A stretch of DNA of 64,000 bases from AP-15 sp963832875 (GTDB lineage Bacteria; Pseudomonadota; Alphaproteobacteria; ATCC43930; CGMCC-115725): contig CAWHWB010000010.1 of the NCBI GenBank assembly GCA_963832875.1, positions 124,001 to 188,000 on the forward strand, written 5' to 3'. Every line of letters begins with the position of its first letter. Within the stretch, counting starts at the first letter, position 1. Positions 1 to 9,328 of the stretch are shown here, piece by piece. The notes below the pieces were generated by a model. That model searched no databases. It was not told the origin of the DNA and saw nothing but the letters and a program-made list of their open reading frames with translations. Both the position numbers and the translations under genes were made by a program.

Positions 1-718
1 TGACCACCCCGCGCTCGACCCGGCCGGTCACCACCGTGCCCCGCCCCGAGATCGTGAACACATCCTCGATCGGCATCAGAAACGGCCGGTCCTTGGCCCG
101 CTCCGGCTGCGGGATATAGGCGTCCACCGCCGCCATCAGCTCGAGCACCGAGGCGCGGCCCTGCTCCGGGTTCTTGCCCTCGAGCGCAAACAGCGCCGAA
201 CCGCGGATCACCGGGATGTCGTCGCCCGGAAACTGGTAGGAGGAGAGGAGTTCGCGCATCTCCAATTCGACCAGGTCCAACAGCTCCGGGTCGTCCACCA
301 TGTCGACCTTGTTCATGTACACCACCAACGCCGGCACCCCCACCTGGCGCGCCAAGAGGATGTGCTCGCGGGTCTGCGGCATCGGCCCGTCCGCCGCCGA
401 CACCACCAGGATCGCCCCATCCATCTGCGCCGCCCCGGTGATCATGTTCTTGATGTAGTCGGCATGGCCCGGGCAGTCGACATGCGCGTAATGCCGGTTC
501 GGCGTCTCGTATTCGACGTGCGCCGTCGCAATCGTAATCCCGCGCGCCCGCTCCTCCGGCGCCTTGTCGATCTGGTCGAACGGCACAAACGTCGCCCCGC
601 CGGTTTCCGCCAGCACCTTGGTGATCGCCGCCGTCAACGTCGTCTTGCCGTGGTCAATGTGACCGATCGTCCCGATGTTGCAGTGCGGCTTGGTCCGCTG
701 AAACTTCGCCTTCGACAT
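1..718 (-). CDS. tuf: Elongation factor Tu, N-terminal part (cut by window edge)
   Basis: EF-Tu is the GTPase that delivers aminoacyl-tRNA to the ribosomal A site. The visible 239 residues hold the GTP-binding domain: MSKAKFQRTKPHCNIGTIGH start, P-loop GHIDHGKT (residues 19-26), switch motif RGITI, DCPGH (G3) and NKVD (G4). They then run into the start of domain 2 (FTISGRGTVVTGRVERG). The ATG is at 718-716. The 3' part lies left of the window. tRNA-Gly and tRNA-Tyr genes lie just upstream on the same strand, so one transcript could carry all three. The family assignment is unambiguous; only the C-terminus is unseen. Confidence 0.98.
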   Translation of the reverse strand, partial: MSKAKFQRTKPHCNIGTIGHIDHGKTTLTAAITKVLAETGGATFVPFDQIDKAPEERARGITIATAHVEYETPNRHYAHVDCPGHADYIKNMITGAAQMDGAILVVSAADGPMPQTREHILLARQVGVPALVVYMNKVDMVDDPELLDLVELEMRELLSSYQFPGDDIPVIRGSALFALEGKNPEQGRASVLELMAAVDAYIPQPERAKDRPFLMPIEDVFTISGRGTVVTGRVERGVV

Positions 719-782
719 CGCTTGGCCGCTTTCCGTCAGAGAGTACGCGTCAAAATAGCCGTCCCCGGGCCCCGCCGGGGGT

Positions 783-856
<74 letters not shown>

Positions 857-961
857 ATTCCTCGCCCCCGCCGTTCCGATCCGATCCGATCGCTGCCGCC
901 CTCCGATCCTCGCCCCGGCTGCCCTTCGCCCGGCCGGCGACGGAACGCGCGGCTCGAACGA

Positions 962-1047
962 TGGTGGAGGGGGTTGGATTCGAACCAACGAAGACGTACG
1001 TCGGCAGATTTACAGTCTGCTGCCTTTAACCACTCGGCAACCCCTCC
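962..1047 (-). tRNA. tRNA-Tyr (anticodon GTA)
   Basis: On the minus strand the sequence starts GGAGGGG and ends with the complementary acceptor strand, discriminator A and an encoded CCA (962-964). The anticodon arm CAGA-CTGTAAA-TCTG gives GTA. A long variable arm, as expected for a class II tRNA, lies between the anticodon and T arms. It is the first gene after a good promoter at 1084-1112. Confidence 0.97.
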
Positions 1048-1083
1048 GGGATCGCGCGCCGTCCGACGCAGCGCAAACCCGCG

Positions 1084-1112
1084 CTCATAAGGTCTTGCCT
1101 CGTTCTTGTCAA
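1084..1112 (-). promoter_or_regulatory. Sigma-70-type promoter for tRNA-Tyr / tRNA-Gly / tuf
   Basis: On the minus strand TTGACA (1112-1107) is followed, after 16-17 nt, by TTATGA/TATGAG (1090-1084). The -10 box lies about 37 nt before the tRNA-Tyr 5' end. A perfect -35 hexamer before a stable-RNA gene is what is expected for this class of transcript. The assignment rests on sequence alone. Confidence 0.6.
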
Positions 1113-1210
1113 TCGGGCTTTGTCGGTCGCGGCGATGTCCCCGGACCGTTCCGGCGGCCCGGCACCGTTCGATCGCGAAACCGCGGAGACCTTATATAGT
1201 GCCCCATATA

Positions 1211-2047
1211 ATGCCGCGCCGACCGCAGCACCACGGGCGAGATGGCGCCCGGCGGGTCCGGGCCGTCGCGGCGGCCCGCAAGCCGGCCAGCGCCGGGAAT
1301 TGGATCTACGGCCGGCATCCGGTCGCCGCGGCATTGGCCAACCCCGAGCGGCGCTGGCGCCGCCTCGCCGTGCTCGCCGGGCAAGAGGTCGAGGCTCGTT
1401 CGCTGGTTGCCGAAGCCGCGGCGGCATGCCGGTGCGCCGAGGGCGAGCCGATCCGAGTGCTCGATCGCGCCAGCTTCTCGGCGATCTTGCCGGCGGGTGC
1501 GGTGCATCAGGGGTTCGCCCTCGAAGTCGAGCCGCTGGCCTTGCCCGATCTCGACGCGGTGCTCAGACAGGCGGAGACCGCGGCCGGGCGCTCGATCCTC
1601 GTCGCCCTCGACCAGGTGGTCGATCCGCACAATGTCGGCGCGGTCTTGCGCTCGGCGGCGGCGTTCGGCGCCGCCGCGGTGCTGATCGCAGCACACGGCG
1701 CGCCTCCCGTCGGCGGAGCGCTCGCCAAATCCGCCTCGGGTGCGCTCGAACGGGTGCCGCTGGTTCGCGTCGTCAACCTCGCCCGCGCCCTCGACCGGCT
1801 GAAGCAAGCCCAATTCTGGGTCTGCGGGCTCGACGAGACCGCGGCGCAGCCGCTCGCGGCGTTCGATCTCGGCCCGCGCGTCGCGATCGTGCTCGGTTCC
1901 GAGGGAGGAGGCCTGCGCCGGCTGGTGCGTGAGCGGTGCGATCACCTGGCCCGCTTGCCGACCCTCGCGGCGCAACCCACCCTCAACGTCTCCAACGCCG
2001 CCGCCGCGGCCCTTTACGAACTCGTCCGCGGCGCCGGACCCGGCTGA
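1211..2047 (+). CDS. rlmB: 23S rRNA (guanosine-2'-O-)-methyltransferase RlmB, TrmH/SpoU family
   Basis: A SAM-dependent SPOUT methyltransferase that methylates a ribose in 23S rRNA. An N-terminal substrate-binding segment (WIYGRHPVAAALANP) precedes the SPOUT domain with motif 1 (DQVVDPHNVGAVLRSA), motif 2 (IVLGSEGGGLRRL) and motif 3 (LNVSNAAAAALYELVR). I chose the ATG at 1211, giving 278 residues, close to family size. An in-frame ATG at 1106 would add 35 residues of uncharacteristic Arg-rich sequence and reach into the promoter region of the divergent tRNA-Tyr. AT-rich sequence (about 1193-1211) just before the start may hold its -10 region. The lytic transglycosylase gene converges on it, 9 nt away. 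Confidence 0.93.
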   Translation: MPRRPQHHGRDGARRVRAVAAARKPASAGNWIYGRHPVAAALANPERRWRRLAVLAGQEVEARSLVAEAAAACRCAEGEPIRVLDRASFSAILPAGAVHQGFALEVEPLALPDLDAVLRQAETAAGRSILVALDQVVDPHNVGAVLRSAAAFGAAAVLIAAHGAPPVGGALAKSASGALERVPLVRVVNLARALDRLKQAQFWVCGLDETAAQPLAAFDLGPRVAIVLGSEGGGLRRLVRERCDHLARLPTLAAQPTLNVSNAAAAALYELVRGAGPG

Positions 2048-2056
2048 GCAATCGGG

Positions 2057-4009
2057 TCAGCGGGCGAGGTCGCTGACCAATGAAAAGGCCGAGTTTCGGC
2101 TGGCCTGCCCGCGATAAACTTGCAGGTTTTCGAGCACCCGCTGGACGTAGAGCCGGGTCTCGTCGATCGGGATCGTCTCGATCCAGTCGACCATATCGAT
2201 CTGGCCGCCGCGCGGATCGCCATACTCGGCGAGCCACTGCCGCACCCGGCCGGGTCCGGCATTGTAGGCGGCGATCGCGAGCGCATAGGAGCCGCCGAAG
2301 TCATCGATCAGATGGTGCAGATAGCCCCGCCCGAGCGCGACATTGTACAACCCGTCGAGGGTCAGCCGCGGGATCGAGAACGACAGCTGCAGCTTGTCGG
2401 CCATAAAGCTCGCCGTCGCCGGCATCAACTGCATTAGGCCGCGCGCTCCGGCCGGACTGACCGCGTCGGGCTCAAACGCGCTCTCCTGCCGCACGATCGC
2501 GAACAATAGCGCGTCTTCGACGTCGCCGCCGCTCGGCAGGGCGACCACCGGATAGCCGTGGATCATCAGCGGGGTGCCGGCGACGATCGCGCGCTTGGCG
2601 ACCGCGATCGCGAGATCGATCCGCCCGTTCTGCTCAGCGAGGGCGGCGAGCATCGCAAACTTGGTCGGCGTCGCGGCGCGGTCCGCCAGGTGCAGCAGAA
2701 ACACCTTGCTGTGCTGGCGATCGCCGAGCGCGAAAAAGATCTGGGCGGCGCGGACCATCTCGCTGCCCTCGAAAGCGGCCCGCTCGGCGGCGCTGGGGAC
2801 CGGCTCGGGAACCGGATGCGGCGGCGCGTCGTCGCCGAGCTCGTGCGCTGCGAGCTGGCCGTAAAACGTCGCCATGTGCTCGGCCCCTGCGGCATACCAT
2901 TTCTGCGCGAGAGCGGATTTCGCTTCGGCTTCGGCCGCCCGCCCGCCCCAATACCCGGCGCGCGCCTTGGCGTACGGGGTGTCGGCGTGGGCGAGGATGT
3001 GAGAAAAATCGTCGAAGGCGAGGGCCGACTGATTCATGAAGCGCAGTGCGATATAGCCGAGCAGGAATTCGGCGCTGGAATAATCGTCGCCGGTCAGCGC
3101 GCCGTGCTGGGCCGCAATGCGATAGGCGAGATCGGCGTTGCCGCCGGCGAGCAACCGCCTTGCAACGACCTGCCGCTCGTGCCACCACGCCGCCGGGTGC
3201 ACCGGGTCGCCCGGGTTGGCCTCCAGGATTTGGACCGCCGCGTCGGTCATGTCCCTTTCGCGCCGGCAGCGCAGCTCCTCGTAGACGAGGCCCGGATCGG
3301 CGCGCAATTGCACCGGGACCCGGGCGACGAGCAACTCGGCGGCCGGCGCCTGCAAGGCGAGTGCGAGGCGCGCCTCGGCCAAAGCCCGCCAGTCGGGCGG
3401 CACCCGCGGCAGCATCCGCCGCGCCGCCTCGGTTTTGCCCGCCCACAGCAGGCGGTCGAGCCGCTGCTCGTCGTCTTGGGCGCGGATCGCGTCGGCATGC
3501 TTGGCCAGAAAGGCCTTCTCGTCGAGCGCGTTGAAATCGCCGTTAATCCAGGTCGCCCGCAATGCCGCGGTGCCGCCGGCGACATCGCCCGCATTCAGCA
3601 GGATCTCGGCGGCGCGGGCTTGGCCCGCCGCGCTGATCGGCGCATAGCGCTTTAGCCAGGCGGCGGCGACCGCGTCGGTCTCCCCGGCCAAGGCTTCCTC
3701 GGCGTGCCTGCGCAGTGCGTTCTGGTGCGGCCAATCCGGGTTCTTTTCGATGAAGTCGGCAATTTCGGCAAAGGTGCCGGGGGCGCCCGGGCTGGCATAA
3801 TCCAGCCAGCGCAGCATCTTGAGCGGCAGCGGGTCGTGGATCGGAGCCGCATCGGCATAAGCTCGGCTCCAATCGCCAGCCTGCCCCGCGGCGAAGGCGG
3901 CGCGGGTGGAGCCCAGATCGGCGTCCGACAGCATCTGCGCCTGCGCGGCGCCAGTGGCGGCGGTCCCGACGAGGACGAGGGACAGGATCAGGCGATTTAC
4001 CGTGAGCAA
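2057..4009 (-). CDS. Periplasmic soluble lytic murein transglycosylase (Slt70-like)
   Basis: The enzyme cleaves the MurNAc-GlcNAc bond of peptidoglycan to give 1,6-anhydro ends, working in the periplasm. The protein is about 650 residues, with a signal peptide (hydrophobic LILSLVLVGTAATGAAQAQ), a long helical superhelix region, and a C-terminal SLT domain. That domain contains RQESAFEPDA (catalytic Glu about residue 509), GLMQLMPATA and AAYNAGPGRV. The start is inferred as TTG at 4009, placed directly before the signal peptide and preceded by GGAAGGGGG. The reading frame is open much further upstream, but that part overlaps dapA antisense and is not protein-like. dapA is divergent. Confidence 0.93.
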   Translation of the reverse strand: MLTVNRLILSLVLVGTAATGAAQAQMLSDADLGSTRAAFAAGQAGDWSRAYADAAPIHDPLPLKMLRWLDYASPGAPGTFAEIADFIEKNPDWPHQNALRRHAEEALAGETDAVAAAWLKRYAPISAAGQARAAEILLNAGDVAGGTAALRATWINGDFNALDEKAFLAKHADAIRAQDDEQRLDRLLWAGKTEAARRMLPRVPPDWRALAEARLALALQAPAAELLVARVPVQLRADPGLVYEELRCRRERDMTDAAVQILEANPGDPVHPAAWWHERQVVARRLLAGGNADLAYRIAAQHGALTGDDYSSAEFLLGYIALRFMNQSALAFDDFSHILAHADTPYAKARAGYWGGRAAEAEAKSALAQKWYAAGAEHMATFYGQLAAHELGDDAPPHPVPEPVPSAAERAAFEGSEMVRAAQIFFALGDRQHSKVFLLHLADRAATPTKFAMLAALAEQNGRIDLAIAVAKRAIVAGTPLMIHGYPVVALPSGGDVEDALLFAIVRQESAFEPDAVSPAGARGLMQLMPATASFMADKLQLSFSIPRLTLDGLYNVALGRGYLHHLIDDFGGSYALAIAAYNAGPGRVRQWLAEYGDPRGGQIDMVDWIETIPIDETRLYVQRVLENLQVYRGQASRNSAFSLVSDLAR

Positions 4010-4196
4010 GGTTGGCCCCCCTTCCTTGCCGAAATCAAAGATAAGGCAAAAACCATTACGGGGTTTTGCCGGGCGGAGCAAGCCTGCCAGCAGCGAGGCG
4101 CCGACCTTGCTGATCCGGCGCTGTTGCCGGCGCTGTTGAAGGCAGGGGCGGCGCGGACTATCGTGATCGCGAGAGACCGCCACCCGGGAGGAGACG

Positions 4197-5072
4197 ATGT
4201 TCAAGGGATCGCTCGTCGCGCTGATTACGCCCTTCCGCAACGGGGGCGTTGACGAGGGCGCGTTCCAGGAGCTGGTGTCGTGGCAAGTTGGCCAGGGCAC
4301 GCACGGGTTGGTGCCGTGTGGCACCACCGGCGAGTCGCCGGTGCTGCACGATGACGAGCATCGCCGCGTCGTGGCGCTGTGCGCCGAAGCGGCAAATGGC
4401 AGGGTCCCGGTCATCGCCGGAACCGGCACCAATTCGACCGACCACACGATCGCACTGACCCGAGAGGCCAAGGCCGCCGGCGCCGACGCGGCACTGGTCG
4501 TCTGCCCCTATTACAACAAGCCGACGCAGGAGGGGCTCTACCAGCATTTCAAGGCGGTGCACGATTCGGTCGACCTGCCGATCGTGATCTACAACATCCC
4601 CGGTCGCTCCTCGGTCGACATGAGTAACGCGACGATGGCTCGCCTCGCAAAATTACCTAACATCGTCGGCGTCAAGGACGCGACCAACGATCTCGCCCGG
4701 CCCTTGCGCATGCGGGTCGAGATTGGCAGCGAATTCGCGCTGCTGTCCGGAGAGGACGCGACCGCGGTCGCCTATCTGGCGCAGGGCGGCGACGGCTGCA
4801 TCTCGGTCACCGCCAATGTGGCGCCGCGGCTGCTCGCCGAGATGCACGAAGCCTGGCAAAAGGGCGAGGTCGCGACGGTGCGCCGGATCAACGAGCGGCT
4901 GATCCCGCTGCACGAGGCGCTGTTTGCCGAAACCAGCCCGGCGCCGGTCAAATACGCCGCTTCGCTGCTCGGCAAATGCGAGCCTAGGGTGCGTCAGCCA
5001 TTGTGGCAGACCTTGCCTGAGACCCAGGAGCGGGTGGCGCGGGCGATGCGCGGCGCCGGTATCTTGAACTGA
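4197..5072 (+). CDS. dapA: 4-hydroxy-tetrahydrodipicolinate synthase
   Basis: The enzyme condenses pyruvate with aspartate semialdehyde, the first committed step of lysine and diaminopimelate synthesis. The 291-residue TIM-barrel protein shows the family signatures GTTGESPVL (residues about 44-52) and YYNKPTQEGLYQHF. It also has YNIPGRSSVD (catalytic Tyr region) and GVKDAT with the Schiff-base Lys at about residue 160. Length and start are typical; GGAGGAG lies 5-10 nt before the ATG. It is divergent from the lytic transglycosylase gene, with 187 nt between the starts, and smpB follows on the same strand. Confidence 0.98.
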   Translation: MFKGSLVALITPFRNGGVDEGAFQELVSWQVGQGTHGLVPCGTTGESPVLHDDEHRRVVALCAEAANGRVPVIAGTGTNSTDHTIALTREAKAAGADAALVVCPYYNKPTQEGLYQHFKAVHDSVDLPIVIYNIPGRSSVDMSNATMARLAKLPNIVGVKDATNDLARPLRMRVEIGSEFALLSGEDATAVAYLAQGGDGCISVTANVAPRLLAEMHEAWQKGEVATVRRINERLIPLHEALFAETSPAPVKYAASLLGKCEPRVRQPLWQTLPETQERVARAMRGAGILN

Positions 5073-5109
5073 CCCGGCTACGCAGAACCGCCGGGTTGGC
5101 GGCGGGCAC

Positions 5110-5152
5110 CCCCTCACCCTAACCATCTCCCTCCCGAACTGGGGGAGACGGA
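5110..5152. repeat. Intergenic palindromic repeat (CCCCTCA...TCTCCC...GGGGGAGA type)
   Basis: The dapA-smpB spacer contains CCCCTCACCCTAACC followed by TCTCCCTCCC and GGGGGAGA, an imperfect hairpin. The same word order appears on the other strand at 14376-14421. This looks like a dispersed proteobacterial intergenic repeat rather than a gene-specific terminator. Confidence 0.5.
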
Positions 5153-5166
5153 AAACTGGTGGTTAG

Positions 5167-5631
5167 ATGCGCTCCTCCGACCATTACGTCGCGCAGAACC
5201 GGCGGGCGCGCCACGACTATGTGATCGAGGACACGCTCGAAGCCGGGCTCGTGCTGCACGGCACCGAGGTCAAGGTCTTGCGCAAGGGCCAGGCCAGCAT
5301 CGCCGAGGCCTATGCCGACGAGCGCGGCGGCGAATTGTTCCTGGTCAACGCCAATATCCCGGAATATGCCGCCTCGGCGCATTTCAACCACGAGCCGCGC
5401 CGGCCGCGAAAGCTCTTGCTGCACCGCAAGGAGGTCAACCGGCTGTTGGGCGCGATCCGGCGCGAGGGCGTGACGGTGGTGCCGCTGTCGATCTATTTCA
5501 ACGAGCGGGGACGGGCCAAGATCGCGCTCGGCCTCGCCCGCGGCAAGCGCAAGGCCGACAAACGCCAAGCCGAGAAAGCGCGCGACTGGCAGAGAAGCCG
5601 CGCCCGCATCTTGCGCGAGCGCAACGCCTGA
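5167..5631 (+). CDS. smpB: SsrA-binding protein SmpB
   Basis: SmpB binds tmRNA and brings it to stalled ribosomes for trans-translation. The 154-residue protein has the OB-fold core: NRRARHDY at the N-terminus, GLVLHGTEVKVLRKGQAS, and LLLHRKEVNRLLG. The basic C-terminal tail (GKRKADKRQAEKARDWQR) mimics the codon-anticodon helix in the decoding site. No strong ribosome-binding site is visible, but the start agrees with the family. It lies 94 nt after dapA, with an intergenic repeat between, and 46 nt before cobB. Confidence 0.97.
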   Translation: MRSSDHYVAQNRRARHDYVIEDTLEAGLVLHGTEVKVLRKGQASIAEAYADERGGELFLVNANIPEYAASAHFNHEPRRPRKLLLHRKEVNRLLGAIRREGVTVVPLSIYFNERGRAKIALGLARGKRKADKRQAEKARDWQRSRARILRERNA

Positions 5632-5677
5632 CGCTTCGCTGGCTCCGATCTCTTCGCCTCGCCTGAACGGCGCCCGA

Positions 5678-7117
5678 ATGCCTGCCTCATCGCGGCCAGG
5701 CGTGCGCGGCCGCGGGCTGATACTCGCCGCCCCGGCTTCGGGCAGCGGCAAGACACTGGTGACGGCCGGCCTGCTGCGGCATCTGTGCCAGCGCGGCGTG
5801 CGTGTCGCCGCGGCCAAGGCCGGACCCGATTTTATTGACCCGACCTTCCACGCCAAAGCGAGCGGTGCCCCGTGCGTCAACCTCGATCCGTGGGCGATGC
5901 GGTCCGAGACCCTCGCCGGGCTCGTCGGCGAACTGGAAGCCGCGACCGAGGTCGTGCTGTGCGAAGGGGTCATGGGCCTGTTCGATGGCACCGGCGTCGG
6001 CGGAGAAGCTGGCTCGACCGCAGAACTTGCACTGATCACCGGCTGGCCGGTCGTGCTGGTCGTCGATGCGCGCAGCCAGGGGGCTTCGGTCGCTGCACTG
6101 CTGCGCGGTTTTGCTCACCACCGGTCCGAATTGCCGCTCGCCGGCGTCATCTTCAACCGGGTCGCCAGTGAACGCCATCGCGCAATGCTCACCGGCGCGG
6201 TCGCGCGGCACCTGCCCGATCTCGCCATTTTCGGGGCGCTGCCGGCCGACCCGGCGCTGGCCCTGCCTTCGCGCCATCTCGGCCTGGTCCCGGCCGGCGA
6301 AGTTGCCGCGGTCGAGGCAGCGATCGACCGCGCGGCGGCGCAGATCGGCGCCACCCTCGACATCGATCGGATGCTGCGGCTGACACGACCCTCTCGGCTC
6401 GCGGGCGAGATCGCTGCCGGCATTCCGCCGCTCGGCCAGCGTGTTGCCGTCGCCCGCGACGACGCGTTCCGGTTTATCTACCCGGCGCTAATCGATAGCT
6501 GGCAAAAGGCCGGTGCCGAGCTCTCGTTTTTCTCTCCGCTCGCCGACCAGCCGCCCGACCCCGCCGCCGACGCGGTATATCTGCCCGGCGGCTACCCCGA
6601 ACTATGGGCCGGAAGGCTCGCCGCCGCCGATGAGTTCATCGCCGGCCTGCACCGGGCCGCGGCCGCGGCCAAGCCGGTCTACGGCGAATGCGGCGGCTAC
6701 ATGGTCTTGGGCGACGCGCTGGTCGATGCCGATGGCCGCCGGCATGCGATGGCCGGGTTGCTGCCGCTGGTCACGAGCTTCGCCGAACGCCGCCTTTCTC
6801 TCGGGTATCGCGGCACCACCGTGCTCGCCGTCGCTGGGCCCCTCGGCCGCGCCGGCTCACGCTTTCGCGGCCACGAATTTCACTATGCGACGGTCATCCG
6901 CGAAGGTGCCGCCGACCGGCTGTGGTCGATGACCGACGCGTCCGGAACCGATCTCGGCCGGTGCGGGCTGTGCCGGGGTTCGGTATTCGGCTCGTTCATC
7001 CATCTGATCGATGCGGTGGCTCCTGCGATCGAATGTGGCGCTCCGGCCGGCCTTCATCTTGCTCCCGATCTCGCGCTACCCGAAGATTTCATAGACGACT
7101 TCGAAAATCCCGGATGA
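5678..7117 (+). CDS. cobB: Cobyrinate / hydrogenobyrinate a,c-diamide synthase
   Basis: The enzyme amidates the a and c carboxylates of (hydrogeno)byrinic acid with glutamine and ATP during cobalamin synthesis. The 479-residue protein has an N-terminal P-loop ATPase domain (APASGSGKT, residues 18-26; KAGPDFIDPTFH). The C-terminal type 1 glutamine amidotransferase domain has LPGGYPELWA, YGECGGYMVLG (nucleophile Cys about residue 338) and a late GHEFHY motif. No other cobalamin genes are in the window, so it is isolated here from its pathway. Its stop overlaps an ATG in another frame (ATGA at 7114), but the next gene more likely starts at 7147. Confidence 0.94.
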   Translation: MPASSRPGVRGRGLILAAPASGSGKTLVTAGLLRHLCQRGVRVAAAKAGPDFIDPTFHAKASGAPCVNLDPWAMRSETLAGLVGELEAATEVVLCEGVMGLFDGTGVGGEAGSTAELALITGWPVVLVVDARSQGASVAALLRGFAHHRSELPLAGVIFNRVASERHRAMLTGAVARHLPDLAIFGALPADPALALPSRHLGLVPAGEVAAVEAAIDRAAAQIGATLDIDRMLRLTRPSRLAGEIAAGIPPLGQRVAVARDDAFRFIYPALIDSWQKAGAELSFFSPLADQPPDPAADAVYLPGGYPELWAGRLAAADEFIAGLHRAAAAAKPVYGECGGYMVLGDALVDADGRRHAMAGLLPLVTSFAERRLSLGYRGTTVLAVAGPLGRAGSRFRGHEFHYATVIREGAADRLWSMTDASGTDLGRCGLCRGSVFGSFIHLIDAVAPAIECGAPAGLHLAPDLALPEDFIDDFENPG

Positions 7118-7146
7118 TACCGCCAGCCTGCTCCTTGGAGGACGTC

Positions 7147-8319
7147 ATGCGCCAACTGCCGGAGATCGATCGCGTATTAAAGGCCGCCGTGGACCGAGGC
7201 GACGTGCCCGGGGTGGTGGCGATGGCGGCGACGCCGAGGGGTCCGGTCTATCAAGGCGCCTTTGGCAAGCGCGCCCTGCCCGACGGCGCGGCGATGACCA
7301 ACGACACGGTGTTCTGGATCGCCTCGATGACCAAGGCGGTCACTTCGACGGCGGCGATGCAGCTCGTCGAGCAAGGGAGGCTCGCGCTCGATCTGCCGAT
7401 TGCCGAGGTGCTGCCCGAACTCGCAGCACCTCAGGTGCTCGAAGGCTTCGACGCCGCCGGCGAGCCGAGGCTGCGGCCGGCGCGGCGGCCGATCACCTTG
7501 CGCCACCTGATCACCCACACCTCGGGCTTCGTCTACGACATCTGGAACCCGCAGATCGGCCGCTACATGGCGAAGAGGGGCATTCCCGGCATCATCTCCT
7601 GCGAAAACGCGGCGCTGGGATTGCCACTCGTCTTCGATCCTGGCGACCAGTGGGATTACGGCATCGGCATCGACTGGGTCGGCAAGGCGGTCGAGCGCGC
7701 GAGCGGCCGGCGGCTCGGCGATTATTTCGCGGAACATCTGTTCGGCCCGCTCGGTATGACGGATACCGGCTTTGCATTGACCCCGGCCCGCCGTGCCCGG
7801 CTCGCGGCCATGCATGCTCGCGGGGAGGACGACGCGCTGATGCCAATCCCGTTCGAAATCCCGCAACAACCCGAATTCGAGATGGGCGGCGGCGGGCTCT
7901 ACGGCGCCGCGCAAGACTATCTCACTTTCGAGCGGCTGTTTCTCGACCAGGGCCGCGCTGCCGGCGGCGCGCAGGTGCTAAAGCCCGAGACGGTCGAACT
8001 GATGGCGCAGAACGCGATCGGCGATCTCAGCGTGCGGCTGCTCGAGACCGCCGCCCCAGCCTCCTCGAATGACGCCGAGTTCTTTCCCGGCATGGTCAAG
8101 AAATGGGGCCTCGGCTTTATGATCTCGACCGAACAGGTCCTTGGCGGCCGCAGCCCCGGCAGCCTCGCCTGGGCCGGGTTGGGCAATACCTATTTCTGGA
8201 TCGACCCGGCAAAGGGTGTGGCCGGGGTGATCTTGATGCAATTGCTGCCGTTCGCCGACGCCAAGGCGCTGGCGGTGTTCGACAACTTCGAAAAGGCGGT
8301 TTACAGAGCGATAGCTTAG
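7147..8319 (+). CDS. Serine hydrolase of the beta-lactamase / EstB family
   Basis: A 390-residue member of the class C beta-lactamase / penicillin-binding-protein fold, a family that includes esterases and peptidases as well as lactamases. The SxxK motif is SMTK (Ser about residue 60, Lys 63). The second-motif region reads WDYGIGIDW, and the C-terminal strand reads GLGNTYFWIDP. LRHLITHTSGF is typical of EstB-like enzymes. I saw no clear signal peptide, so it may be cytoplasmic. The start at 7147 has GGAGG 6 nt upstream; an ATG at 7114 overlapping the cobB stop is the alternative. The substrate cannot be inferred. It converges with ugpE. Confidence 0.85.
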   Translation: MRQLPEIDRVLKAAVDRGDVPGVVAMAATPRGPVYQGAFGKRALPDGAAMTNDTVFWIASMTKAVTSTAAMQLVEQGRLALDLPIAEVLPELAAPQVLEGFDAAGEPRLRPARRPITLRHLITHTSGFVYDIWNPQIGRYMAKRGIPGIISCENAALGLPLVFDPGDQWDYGIGIDWVGKAVERASGRRLGDYFAEHLFGPLGMTDTGFALTPARRARLAAMHARGEDDALMPIPFEIPQQPEFEMGGGGLYGAAQDYLTFERLFLDQGRAAGGAQVLKPETVELMAQNAIGDLSVRLLETAAPASSNDAEFFPGMVKKWGLGFMISTEQVLGGRSPGSLAWAGLGNTYFWIDPAKGVAGVILMQLLPFADAKALAVFDNFEKAVYRAIA

Positions 8320-8473
8320 CGCACCGTCGTCGCACACGTATGGAGGGTGCAACCCGCCAAGACGACAACTTAGGACGGGTAAGGCCGCGGGAGATGTAAC
8401 GCGCCAACCCGGGACGGAACCGACGGCGGGTTGCGCTCCCGCTCCACCCGCCCTATGCGTCGCCGCTCATCCG

Positions 8474-9319
8474 TCACTTCTCGGGTTCGATCAGCCCGGC
8501 GACGAACCAGCGCTGCATCGCCAGCACGACCGCGACGGGCGGCAATATCGCCAGCAGCGCCGTCGCCATGACCAGTTGCCACGCGGTCTGCGCGTCGCCG
8601 TTGCCGATCATCTGCCGGATGCCGACGACGATCGTCGTCATCGCCGGGGTATTGGTGACAAGCAATGGCCACAAATATTGGTTCCAGCCATAGATGAACA
8701 GGATCACGAACAGGGCGGCGATGTTGGTACGCGACAAAGGGATCGCAATCCGGGTGAAAAAGCGCCAGGGGCCGGCGCCGTCGAGCTTTGCCGCCTCGAC
8801 GAGCTCGTCGGGGATGGTCAGAAAGAACTGGCGGAACAGCAAGGTCGCGGTCGCCGAGGCGATCAGCGGCAGGGCGAGCCCGGCATAGCTGTCGATCAGC
8901 CTGAGATCGGCGGCGACCTGATAGGTCGGGATGATCCGCACTTCGACCGGCAGCATCAGCGTTACGAAGATCGCCCAAAAGCACAACCGGCGCAGCGGAA
9001 AGCGAAAGAACACGACGGCATAGGCCGAGGGCAGCGAGATCGCGATCTTGCCGATGGCGATGGCCAACGCCATGACCAGGCTGTTCGCCATCATCGCCGC
9101 GACCCCTTGGCCGCTGGTGCCGATCGTCCCCTGCGCCAGCGCCGCCCGGTAATTGGCGAAGAGATATGGGCCGGGGACGAGCGTCATCGGCGCGTCGAGG
9201 ATGTCGCGCAGGGTCAGGCTCGACGCGACAAACGCGACGTAGACCGGGAACAGCACCAATGCCAGCCCAGCCAGCAGCACCACATGCGGGATCCAGGCGC
9301 CCTTGCCGGAACCGGCCAT
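8474..9319 (-). CDS. ugpE: Sugar/glycerol-3-phosphate ABC transporter permease, UgpE type
   Basis: A 281-residue inner-membrane permease with about six transmembrane segments and the EAA loop EAAKLDGAGPWRFFTRIAIPL-type motif that docks the ATPase. The pattern PVEVRIIPTY and the order ugpB-ugpA-ugpE point to the glycerol-3-phosphate / glycerophosphodiester importer. The start is 9 nt after the ugpA stop, so translation is probably coupled. No ugpC ATPase gene follows; the next gene (7147-8319) is convergent and unrelated. Substrate assignment is inferred from family and order only. Confidence 0.87.
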   Translation of the reverse strand: MAGSGKGAWIPHVVLLAGLALVLFPVYVAFVASSLTLRDILDAPMTLVPGPYLFANYRAALAQGTIGTSGQGVAAMMANSLVMALAIAIGKIAISLPSAYAVVFFRFPLRRLCFWAIFVTLMLPVEVRIIPTYQVAADLRLIDSYAGLALPLIASATATLLFRQFFLTIPDELVEAAKLDGAGPWRFFTRIAIPLSRTNIAALFVILFIYGWNQYLWPLLVTNTPAMTTIVVGIRQMIGNGDAQTAWQLVMATALLAILPPVAVVLAMQRWFVAGLIEPEK

Positions 9320-9328
9320 CTCACCCGT